Shown here: one piece after another, positions 1-5,404 of the stretch
Layout: each line of letters opens with the position of its first letter
Position numbering within the stretch: position 1 is the stretch's first letter
Assembly (NCBI GenBank): GCA_016931435.1
Contig: JAFGET010000056.1
Location: 1 to 6,212, forward strand
Length of the DNA: 6,212 nucleotides
Origin: Candidatus Omnitrophota bacterium
Lineage (GTDB): Bacteria > Omnitrophota > Gorgyraeia > Gygaellales > Profunditerraquicolaceae
Reading direction: 5' to 3'
Translations under genes and position numbers: made by a program
Notes under the pieces: generated by a model
Database searches by the model: none
The model's input: the letters and a program-made list of their open reading frames with translations, nothing else
What the model was told of the DNA's origin: nothing

Positions 1-823
1 CCTGGGCGACTTCAAACATAAAATTTAAAACCCGCTCTTTGATCGTTCCAAAATACTGATCTTCTAACTGCTGGCCTTTAGGAGAAGGGGCGCCGATCAA
101 AGTACGCCCGGCCATAACCAGGTCCTGGCGAAGATTATAATAATTTTTATCGATGAGAAAATATTCCTGTTCCGGGCCGCAGGTAGAAAATATTTTTTTG
201 ACACCCTTATGCCCAAATAATTTAAGGAGATTTACTGCCGCTTTACTTAAGGCCTCGTCAGAACGTAAAAGGGGGAGTTTTTTATCCAATGCCTCGCCGT
301 GGTATGAAATAAATATCGTAGGGATACAAAGAGTCTTACCAAGCTTACTTTCTACGATGAAAGCCGGGCTGGAAGGATCCCACGCCGTATATCCGCGCGC
401 CTCAAACGTAGCACGGATACCGCCTGAAGGAAAACTCGAGGCATCAGGCTCGCCTTGTATCAGCTTATTTCCGGAAAACTTCTCGATTACCTTCCCAGGT
501 GAACTGACCGAAATAAAACTATCATGTTTTTCTGCGGTCAAGCCGGTCATCGGCTGAAACCAATGCGTATAATAGGTAGCGCCCTTTTCTATCGCCCAAT
601 TTTTTATGGCGTCTGCGATCTCATTGGCCTGTTCTAAAGTAATGGTCTTACTTTCAGACATCCAGGCTAAAAAGGCCTCAAAAGTCTTTTTAGAGATACG
701 TTTACGCATAGTCTCTACGCCAAACGTATTTTCTCCGAAGTAGGCGGAAACTTTTTTAGGCGCGTCTACCTTAACAAAATCTACACTCTTGATTTTAAAT
801 AAAACTGTCTGTCTTATGCTCAT
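1..823 (-). CDS. glnN: Type III glutamine synthetase, N-terminal part (cut by window edge)
   Basis: ATP-dependent ligation of ammonia to glutamate, giving glutamine in the cytoplasm. 274 codons are present out of roughly 700 usual for this family; the 3' part lies beyond the left edge. The reading frame is open throughout. Recognisable GSIII blocks: FGENTFG (29-35) with MRKRISKKTFEAF (39-51) in the N-terminal domain; YTHWFQPMTGLTAEKHDSF (85-103), the hallmark of GSIII; PSGGIRATFEARGYTAWDP (132-150); GPEQEYFLID (216-225), where E218 and E220 match the metal-binding glutamates; and GRTLIGAPSPKGQQLEDQYF (239-258). The start at 823 has GGAGGT at 828-833, 4 nt upstream. An in-frame ATG at 835 is dismissed because it overlaps this site. 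The gene lies 60 nt after glnB, probably in one transcript with amt and glnB; that AT-rich gap shows no convincing promoter or terminator. Family assignment is secure; completeness cannot be judged. Confidence 0.95.
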   Translation of the reverse strand, partial: MSIRQTVLFKIKSVDFVKVDAPKKVSAYFGENTFGVETMRKRISKKTFEAFLAWMSESKTITLEQANEIADAIKNWAIEKGATYYTHWFQPMTGLTAEKHDSFISVSSPGKVIEKFSGNKLIQGEPDASSFPSGGIRATFEARGYTAWDPSSPAFIVESKLGKTLCIPTIFISYHGEALDKKLPLLRSDEALSKAAVNLLKLFGHKGVKKIFSTCGPEQEYFLIDKNYYNLRQDLVMAGRTLIGAPSPKGQQLEDQYFGTIKERVLNFMFEVAQ

Positions 824-883
824 GCTTACCTCCATACTTACGTAATATATTATTGTACCATAAAATAACAAAAAATCGTATAC

Positions 884-1222
884 TTATAAAGCGTCTTCCT
901 TGCTTTCCCCCGTCCTTATCCTGATGGCATCTTCAACCGGAGAAATAAAGATCTTACCGTCCCCGATCTCTCCGGTCTTTGCGCAACCAATTATGATCTT
1001 TACTATTTTCCCTGCCTCAGCCTCTTTAACAACAACTTCTATTTTAGCTTTCGGCAGTAGCTCAACTTTATATTTTTCGCCGCGCCACTGCTGTATTTTT
1101 CCTTTTTGCTTGCCGTGGCCTTCGATTTCGGTAACCGTAAGCCCGGCGCATCCTGCTTCGCTTAAAGCAGCCCTGACCGCGTCCAATTTTTCCGGACGAA
1201 TGATCGCCTCGATTTTTTTCAT
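884..1222 (-). CDS. glnB: PII nitrogen regulatory protein (GlnB/GlnK family)
   Basis: Trimeric signal protein that reads 2-oxoglutarate and ATP/ADP and acts on Amt channels and nitrogen enzymes. The product is 112 residues, the standard length. It starts with the conserved MKKIEAIIRP. The T-loop (about 37-55) keeps Y51 in RGEKY, the classical uridylylation site, while position 46, Tyr in E. coli GlnB, is Trp. The B-loop KTGEIGDGKIF (82-92) and the C-terminal IRIRTGE (100-106, with R101 and R103) are intact. The ATG at 1222 is chosen because it gives the family N-terminus and has GAGGAG at 1232-1237, 9 nt upstream. A GTG at 1255 would add 11 residues and overlap amt. The amt stop codon (1236-1238) overlaps this ribosome binding site and only 13 nt separate the genes, so coupling to amt is likely. 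Position next to amt suggests a GlnK-like job (gating Amt), although the N-terminus looks more GlnB-like. Whether Y51 is modified is unknown; no GlnD is in view. Confidence 0.95.
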   Translation of the reverse strand: MKKIEAIIRPEKLDAVRAALSEAGCAGLTVTEIEGHGKQKGKIQQWRGEKYKVELLPKAKIEVVVKEAEAGKIVKIIIGCAKTGEIGDGKIFISPVEDAIRIRTGESKEDAL

Positions 1223-1235
1223 TTTTTCTCTCTCC

Positions 1236-2564
1236 TCAATATCCGTTTTTAACACCTAAATATGTGTACGCAGGTTTTTTACCTAGAAATTCCGGGTAAG
1301 CGGCATTACCGTGCTCACCGATATCCAATCCTTCTATTTCCTCCTGGAGGCTGACCCTGATACCAAGGGTAAACTTTATAAGCAGCCATGCGGCAAAAGA
1401 AATGGAAAAAGTATAGAAAGCGACGCTGGCCACTCCTAATAATTGGGCATTAAGCAATTCCATGCCGCCCCCGAAAAATAATCCGTTGCCGCAAGAAATA
1501 CCAGCAATAGCATCCTCGGCAAATAGCCCGACACAGAGCGTTCCGAATATTCCGTTTACCAAATGCACGGAAAGCGCCCCGACCGGATCATCGATCCTTA
1601 ACCTATCAAAACCTATAACGGAAAGCACTACTAAAACACCTGCTGTCAATCCAATGATTATAGACGAACCTACGCTTACAAACGCGCAGGGCGCGGTAAT
1701 TGCCACTAACCCCGCAAGGCAACCGTTTAAAGTCATGCCTAGATCCGGTTTGCCAAGGATGATCCAGGAAATAATAGTAGAGCTCATGATGGCTGCGGCG
1801 GCGGCAGTATTTGTGGTAACGGCAACGTGACTGATCGCAAACGGTTCAGCAGTCATAGTTGAACCTGGATTAAAACCGAACCACCCGAACCAAAGGACAA
1901 ACGTCCCTAAAGTAGCCAGGGGAATATTATGGCCGGGCATGGGATTGACTGCTTTATTGTTATATTTCCCGAACCTGGGGCCTAATAAAAGCGCTCCTGC
2001 TAATGCCGCCCAGCCTCCTACCGAATGCACAACTGTCGATCCGGCAAAGTCCAACATTCCTTTTTTAGCTAACCATCCTGCACCCCAGATCCAGTGCCCT
2101 ACAATAGGGTAAATGAACATGGTCATGACAAAAGAAAATAAAATAAAAGAAACGTATTTGATCCTTTCGGCAACTGCGCCGGAAACAATGGTGGCTGCGG
2201 TCCCCGCAAATACCAGTTGAAAAAAGAACTTTGCAAATAAAGGCACGCCTGTCCAGGAGATAGCGGAATACACGCCCTGATAAGCCGCCCCTGTTGCGGG
2301 GGAATTATCCAGTCCGCTCAAAAAAAACAGGCCTTTTAAGCCCACAAAAGGATTCCCGTCCCCGAACATCAAACCCCAGCCTAATAATAAAAAACCTAAC
2401 GAAGATACCGCAAATACGATAAAGTTCTTTGAAAGGATATTCACGCAGTTTTTGGCGCGGGCAAACCCTGATTCTACCATGCCAAATCCGAGGTTCATAA
2501 AAAATACCATTTTCGCCGTGACTAAAACCCAGATCGTATCTACCATCACTTTTGAAAGTTCCAT
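1236..2564 (-). CDS. amt: Ammonium transporter (Amt family)
   Basis: Inner-membrane ammonium channel, 442 residues, typical length, with about eleven hydrophobic segments. The family signature is complete: DFAGSTVVHSVGG (172-184), continuing to LLLGPR (192-197). The twin pore histidines correspond to H180 and H334 (SVHLVNGIFG, 332-341). The Phe gate corresponds to F119 and F231 (WFGWFGFNPGS, 225-235). AERIKY (132-137) and the cytoplasmic tail GLDIGEHGNAAYPEF (412-426), which contacts PII in known Amt-GlnK complexes, are also present. The N-terminus (MELSKVMVDTIW) goes straight into the first membrane helix with no obvious cleaved signal peptide, unlike E. coli AmtB. The start at 2564 has GGAGGT at 2571-2576, 6 nt upstream. 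PII follows after 13 nt. The 229-nt leader holds a putative terminator/antiterminator, so expression is probably controlled by transcript elongation. Confidence 0.97.
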   Translation of the reverse strand: MELSKVMVDTIWVLVTAKMVFFMNLGFGMVESGFARAKNCVNILSKNFIVFAVSSLGFLLLGWGLMFGDGNPFVGLKGLFFLSGLDNSPATGAAYQGVYSAISWTGVPLFAKFFFQLVFAGTAATIVSGAVAERIKYVSFILFSFVMTMFIYPIVGHWIWGAGWLAKKGMLDFAGSTVVHSVGGWAALAGALLLGPRFGKYNNKAVNPMPGHNIPLATLGTFVLWFGWFGFNPGSTMTAEPFAISHVAVTTNTAAAAAIMSSTIISWIILGKPDLGMTLNGCLAGLVAITAPCAFVSVGSSIIIGLTAGVLVVLSVIGFDRLRIDDPVGALSVHLVNGIFGTLCVGLFAEDAIAGISCGNGLFFGGGMELLNAQLLGVASVAFYTFSISFAAWLLIKFTLGIRVSLQEEIEGLDIGEHGNAAYPEFLGKKPAYTYLGVKNGY

Positions 2565-2585
2565 TTTGTAACCTCCATTGAATCT

Positions 2586-2614
2586 CCCCGCACTAAAGTA
2601 CGGGGATCCATCCC
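2586..2614 (-). promoter_or_regulatory. Two mutually exclusive small hairpins next to the amt ribosome binding site
   Basis: On the transcribed strand GGGA (2614-2611) can pair with TCCC (2606-2603) around a TGGA tetraloop. Alternatively CCCCG (2605-2601) can pair with CGGGG (2590-2586), extended by three inner pairs after one mismatch. The two stems share bases 2603-2605, so they cannot form together. The structure ends 9 nt before the GGAGGT of amt. No U-tract follows, so it is not a terminator. It could affect translation or RNA stability, or be incidental. Confidence 0.35.
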
Positions 2615-2650
2615 GACCAGAAAAACACAGTTTCTTCTATGCAAAGGATT

Positions 2651-2690
2651 AAAAAACGCCTTCTCTACCCCTATTTGGGTCTAGAAGACG
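2651..2690 (-). terminator. Intrinsic terminator (attenuator) in the amt leader
   Basis: On the minus strand CGTCTTCT (2690-2683) pairs with AGAAGGCG (2664-2657), eight pairs including one G-U. A 2x2 internal loop follows, then ACCC (2680-2677) pairs with GGGT (2670-2667) around a six-base loop. Six T residues follow at 2656-2651. It lies 86 nt before the amt start and 103 nt after the sigma-like gene. Its 5' arm shares bases 2685-2690 with the hairpin at 2685-2700, so the two cannot coexist. It could simply end the sigma-like gene's transcript, but the competing hairpin suggests conditional termination. Confidence 0.7.
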
Positions 2691-2738
2691 TCTATGTCTC
2701 TTACTTAAAATAAAACGTTCTCCGGCTAAAGAGAACGT
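2685..2738 (-). promoter_or_regulatory. Putative ANTAR-type two-hairpin antitermination element of amt
   Basis: Hairpin 1: ACGTTCTC (2738-2731) pairs perfectly with GAGAACGT (2722-2715). If the U-G pair at 2730/2723 forms, the loop is the six bases UUAGCC. Hairpin 2, 14 nt later: GAGAC (2700-2696) pairs with GUCUU (2689-2685, last pair G-U), with the six-base loop AUAGAC (2695-2690). ANTAR proteins are known to bind paired stem-loops with six-base loops carrying A1 and G4, the second overlapping a terminator. Hairpin 2 fits fully (A1, G4, overlap with the terminator's 5' arm); hairpin 1 has G4 but U at position 1. A GAF-ANTAR protein is encoded at 5405-6109. Hairpin 1 is followed by TTTATTTT and might on its own be a weak terminator for the sigma-like gene. 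Confidence 0.55.
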
Positions 2739-2793
2739 CGTTGTTTTTTAAAAACGCATCGCTGAGTTTTATAATAATACAAGTAAAAAATCA

Positions 2794-3339
2794 TCATTTT
2801 TGGTAACCGGGATATAAAATATCAAGATGCCTTCTACATTTTTCTTTTATTTTTTCCCGTAATTTGACTACTCTTACGTGAGAAACACCTAATTTCCCTC
2901 CGATTTCCCGCGTAGTCAAGCCCAGAAGCGCCAGATTAAAAACATCCTTTTCTCTTTTTGTCAGGCCATTGTTATTGATCTCATCAATAATGACTTTAGT
3001 ATTGACGGTATCAAAAACAGAATCTGTGCTTTTTATAGAAACCAGGCTGTTTAAATTTACTTCTTCCTGTTTTTCACCGCGGATAATACCATCCAAACTG
3101 ACTAAATTTATTTTGTATTTATGATGACGCAGATAATTTTTTAGGTGAAAATAACAGCCTTGAAGAATATAGCTGTCTGTCTTATCGGCAAGCTTCCCTG
3201 CATTGAAATCCTGCCAGAGACGCAAAATAGCCTCCTGATAAAGATCTTCCGGGCTAAATAAAGAGTAGACCGATGAAAGCTTATACGAGATCCCTTTTAG
3301 TTTTGATCTTATCTTATTGACTAATTCTTCAAAAATCAT
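2794..3339 (-). CDS. Small sigma-70-family (ECF-like) RNA polymerase sigma factor
   Basis: A 181-residue protein with the two-domain layout of small sigma factors. A region-2-like helical segment (about 20-76) includes SPEDLYQEAILRLWQ (29-43) and a basic YLRHHKYK stretch (69-76). A polar linker of about 50 residues follows. The region-4 helix-turn-helix begins LTKREKDVF (126-134) and continues through TTREIGGKLGVSHVRVVKLR (142-161). There is no membrane segment and no anti-sigma gene beside it. The start at 3339 has AGGAG 5 nt upstream (3345-3349). The gene is bracketed by hairpin structures on both sides, so it may be its own transcript between the GltB-like unit and amt. Its promoters and any role in nitrogen control are inferred from position only. 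Divergence in region 2 leaves open a non-sigma regulator with a sigma-4-type DNA-binding domain. Confidence 0.75.
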   Translation of the reverse strand: MIFEELVNKIRSKLKGISYKLSSVYSLFSPEDLYQEAILRLWQDFNAGKLADKTDSYILQGCYFHLKNYLRHHKYKINLVSLDGIIRGEKQEEVNLNSLVSIKSTDSVFDTVNTKVIIDEINNNGLTKREKDVFNLALLGLTTREIGGKLGVSHVRVVKLREKIKEKCRRHLDILYPGYQK

Positions 3340-3354
3340 CTTTTCTCCTTTTTT

Positions 3355-3397
3355 GTTCCGAATCTCTAACCTGCAGAAGACTTTTTCCCGTCGGAAC
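3355..3397 (-). promoter_or_regulatory. Long-range inverted repeat in the leader of the sigma-like gene
   Basis: GTTCCGA (3397-3391) and TCGGAAC (3361-3355) are perfect 7-base complements with 29 nt between them. The downstream arm ends 5 nt before the AGGAG ribosome binding site of the sigma-like gene. A competing local stem, TTCC with GGAA around GACG, uses the same upstream arm. This looks like a structured 5' leader. I do not recognise it as a known riboswitch class. Confidence 0.4.
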
Positions 3398-3420
3398 CTT
3401 CTCCCATCTATGTAATAGCT

Positions 3421-3473
3421 AAAAAAAGAGCGCCCCCCATCCCGTCATCGGATAAAGGACGCCCTAGTCCTTT
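3421..3473 (-). terminator. Terminator with an overlapping alternative hairpin after the GltB-like unit
   Basis: On the minus strand AGGGCGTCC (3465-3457) can pair over nine positions, with two G-U pairs, to GGGCGCTCT (3435-3427). The T residues at 3427-3421 follow, giving an intrinsic terminator. A competing perfect 7-bp hairpin, AAAGGAC (3473-3467) with GTCCTTT (3460-3454) around a six-base loop, uses part of the same 5' arm. It lies 22 nt after the stop of the small Cys-rich gene and 81 nt before the sigma-like start. The plain reading is the end of the ANTAR-GltB-like transcript; conditional read-through into the sigma-like gene is possible. Confidence 0.65.
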
Positions 3474-3495
3474 TATTAATATATTCTTTGACTCT

Positions 3496-3672
3496 TTATT
3501 CGCTTTCCGTAGCTACTTCGCAGGAGACAAACCTGTCCACCTTCTTAAGCCTTACAGCTTTGTGTACGTGGTTACCGCAAGAAAATTCTTCGCACTGCCA
3601 TACAGGCAGGTCTTTTGAAAAAATGCAGCTTCCGGAATTTATACAACTGACGCATAGGCCTTTTTTTTCCAT
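3496..3672 (-). CDS. Small cysteine-rich protein (58 aa) linked to the GltB-like flavoprotein
   Basis: Opens with MEKKGLCVSC, then SGSCIF and PVWQCEEFSC, and ends at TAA (3498-3496). Six cysteines lie at 7, 10, 16, 27, 32 and 51. The pattern C-x2-C-x5-C-x10-C with the tail WQCEEF resembles small 'CxxC...WxCEEF' proteins I recall from uncultured and deltaproteobacterial genomes; this is from memory, not a search. Four clustered cysteines suggest a zinc-ribbon or Fe-S site, but which metal cannot be read from sequence. There is no signal peptide or membrane segment. The ATG at 3672 is 2 nt after the GltB-like stop (3677-3675), with GGAAAGG upstream inside the end of that gene, so translation is probably coupled. 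Partnership with the flavoprotein (electron delivery, cofactor site or assembly) is inference. Its short length makes it easy to miss. Confidence 0.75.
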   Translation of the reverse strand: MEKKGLCVSCINSGSCIFSKDLPVWQCEEFSCGNHVHKAVRLKKVDRFVSCEVATESE

Positions 3673-3674
3673 GG

Positions 3675-5315
3675 CTACCTTTCCACCGCAACCCTCACTC
3701 TGCGATGATTCGAATTACGCGTTTCTTTACCGTTTAAAATAACCTCTGCTTCGGCGCGGTAAGCGTCCATAACATATGGAATGCCAGATACAGAAGCGGC
3801 ATCTTCGGTCAAAGACATAAGATCTCTGCGGGAAATCGAAGCGACCCTGAAATTCCTGCTTCCGGCCATCAACTGCTGCAGTCCGACTTTGATTTTCTGG
3901 GCAAAAGAATATATACCTATTGCCCCCAGCGGGATATCTTTCATGTCTTTGCCGTATTTATCCAACAGCTCTTCGTAATAGACAAAGATCTCTTTTTCGG
4001 TTTTGCCAAAAGAAGAAACCGTAGAAGGAAGGTTTTTTTCTTTAAGCCACTGAGAGATATTTTTTCCGACCATGCCGGGGATCATCAACGCCCTGCCCAT
4101 ACATACTGCCTTGACATAAGGCGCCCCCATAGCAATGACTTTAAACACATGGTCTTCGCTGGAAAATCCTCCGGCTATAGCTATATCCGGTATGCGCATC
4201 CCTTTCTTGGCTAATTTCTGACAAAACTCAAAAGTAAGCGCTTCCAGATAAAATGTCGGGATACCCCATTCTTCCATCATCCTCCAGGGGCTCATGCCTG
4301 TTCCGCCCGGCGCGCCGTCTATAGTCAATAAATCGATTTTGGCAAGCGATGAATATTTTATCGCCATGGCCAGTTCGCGCATAGAATATGCTCCGGTTTT
4401 AAGCGTGATACGCTTAAAACCTAAGTCCCTTAACCGCTTGATTTCCGCTAAAAACGAATCTTCGGAAACGAATCCCAGGCGCGAATGCCTTTCAAATTCT
4501 TTGATCGCTCCGTCAGAAAAAGCCTTTTGGTTTACCTCAAGCGAAGGGTCAGGAGTCACGATATATCCGCGTTTTTTTAGTTCCAGCGCTCTTTCTAATT
4601 CTTTTACTTTTATCTCGCCTCCGATGCATTTTGCTCCCTGGCCCCATTTTAATTCGATGGTATTCAGGTTATGTTTTTTTCGCACGTATTCGGCTACCCC
4701 TAAGCGCGTGTCCTCAACATTCATCTGTACCAGGATCTCTCCGTAACCCTCATGAAAACGCTTATAAGTTTCAATGCGGCGGTCCATTTCCGGAGAGTTC
4801 TTGATCTTGCCCTTGCTGTCTAATTCAAGCTCCGGATCGATACCGCATACATTCTCTCCGCAAACTAAAGTCACCCCTGAAATAGCTGCTCCTACGGCAA
4901 AATGTTCCCAATTTTTTCTGGCGATCTCAGTAGACCCCAGTGCCCCGGTAAAGATTGGAGCCTTCATTTTTACCTTGATATCCCAGCCATATTCAGTCTC
5001 GGTGTTTACATCGGGAAACTTGGTGTTGTCGGGATTGCCTTCGGCATCCTGCGGCAAACCTCTGGCCCCTAAAGCATATCCCTGAATATTCAAATGCGAA
5101 TAATCAACCGGATAATCCTTATCCGCTCCGGCAGTGATCTCGCCGAAAGGCCCGGGGTAGATCACTTCTCTACCGCGGAAAGTAGCTTTAAAAATATCGC
5201 AGTTACCTCTACAACCATCAACGCAACGGGAACATATCCCCGATCCCGGGACAACGTTTTTTGAGCGGTTAAAAGTCCCTACCGCGTCATTGGCATTCGG
5301 CCTTCCTAAATTCAT
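3675..5315 (-). CDS. FMN-binding glutamate synthase domain protein without glutaminase domain
   Basis: A 546-residue protein related to the FMN/synthase domain of glutamate synthase (GltB), which in the full enzyme reduces 2-oxoglutarate plus ammonia to glutamate. An N-terminal C-x2-C-x3-C-x3-C motif (C28, C31, C35, C39; CSRCVDGCRGNC) may hold a metal or Fe-S cluster. The barrel core carries ELKWGQGAKCIGGE (221-234), TIDGAPGGTGMSP (331-343) and IAGGFSSEDHVFKVIAMGA (380-398), which line up with the conserved blocks of the Glu_synthase family. The class II amidotransferase domain is absent, and I do not see the usual 3Fe-4S cysteine cluster after the barrel or a GXGXG repeat domain. Use of free ammonia, or another flavin reaction, is therefore possible. 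The ATG at 5315 is preferred over 5372 because a purine-rich AGGGGGAAG sits just upstream and the protein then starts MNLGRPNAND. It follows the ANTAR gene after 89 nt. Domain family is sure; the reaction is not. Confidence 0.85.
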   Translation of the reverse strand: MNLGRPNANDAVGTFNRSKNVVPGSGICSRCVDGCRGNCDIFKATFRGREVIYPGPFGEITAGADKDYPVDYSHLNIQGYALGARGLPQDAEGNPDNTKFPDVNTETEYGWDIKVKMKAPIFTGALGSTEIARKNWEHFAVGAAISGVTLVCGENVCGIDPELELDSKGKIKNSPEMDRRIETYKRFHEGYGEILVQMNVEDTRLGVAEYVRKKHNLNTIELKWGQGAKCIGGEIKVKELERALELKKRGYIVTPDPSLEVNQKAFSDGAIKEFERHSRLGFVSEDSFLAEIKRLRDLGFKRITLKTGAYSMRELAMAIKYSSLAKIDLLTIDGAPGGTGMSPWRMMEEWGIPTFYLEALTFEFCQKLAKKGMRIPDIAIAGGFSSEDHVFKVIAMGAPYVKAVCMGRALMIPGMVGKNISQWLKEKNLPSTVSSFGKTEKEIFVYYEELLDKYGKDMKDIPLGAIGIYSFAQKIKVGLQQLMAGSRNFRVASISRRDLMSLTEDAASVSGIPYVMDAYRAEAEVILNGKETRNSNHRRVRVAVER

Positions 5316-5361
5316 ATCACTTCCCCCTTTCTCACTAAAAAATATTCCATTGTTTTCACTT

Positions 5362-5378
5362 TGACCCCACATGGGTCA
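5362..5378 (-). promoter_or_regulatory. Perfect short hairpin in the leader of the GltB-like gene
   Basis: TGACCC (5378-5373) pairs perfectly with GGGTCA (5367-5362) around the 5-base loop ATGTG, in the 89-nt gap between the ANTAR gene and the GltB-like start. No U-tract follows directly, so it is not a standard terminator. It could be an operator (6-bp arms with a 5-nt spacer), an RNA processing site, or chance. The loop contains the ATG of a longer, unlikely start of the GltB-like frame. Confidence 0.4.
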
Positions 5379-5404
5379 GATAGACTATACCTTATCCAAA
5401 TTGA

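Noticed and set aside
153..557. Plus-strand open frame of 134 codons
   Set aside because: It is antisense to glnN, whose minus-strand translation matches GSIII motifs throughout; the plus-strand product shows no recognisable family and has no good ribosome binding site.
824..883. Promoter for glnN in the AT-rich gap after glnB (TACAAT, TTGTTA)
   Set aside because: The -35-like and -10-like hexamers are only 8 nt apart and no alternative pair with normal spacing stands out.
1223..1255. GTG start adding 11 residues to PII
   Set aside because: It would overlap the end of amt, and PII proteins conventionally begin at the MKKIEAI position, which has its own ribosome binding site.
1462..1830. Plus-strand open frame rich in Pro/Ala/Ser
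   Set aside because: Antisense shadow of amt; its composition mirrors the reverse complement of membrane-helix codons.
2637..2662. Possible sigma-54 (-24/-12) promoter near GG...TTTGC upstream of amt
   Set aside because: The GG and GC elements are 16 nt apart instead of 10, and the site overlaps the terminator tail.
3340..3400. Glutamine (glnA-type) riboswitch in the leader of the sigma-like gene
   Set aside because: The conserved sequence blocks I remember for that class are not present; only a simple long-range stem is visible.
4294..4746. Plus-strand open frame of 150 codons inside the GltB-like gene, and similar ones at 3781-3978 and 4774-5085
   Set aside because: The minus-strand frame carries conserved FMN-barrel motifs across the whole stretch, so these are shadows.
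5316..5372. Longer N-terminus of the GltB-like protein starting at 5372
   Set aside because: No ribosome binding site precedes it and its ATG lies in the loop of a hairpin, whereas the ATG at 5315 has a strong purine-rich site and gives the expected N-terminus.
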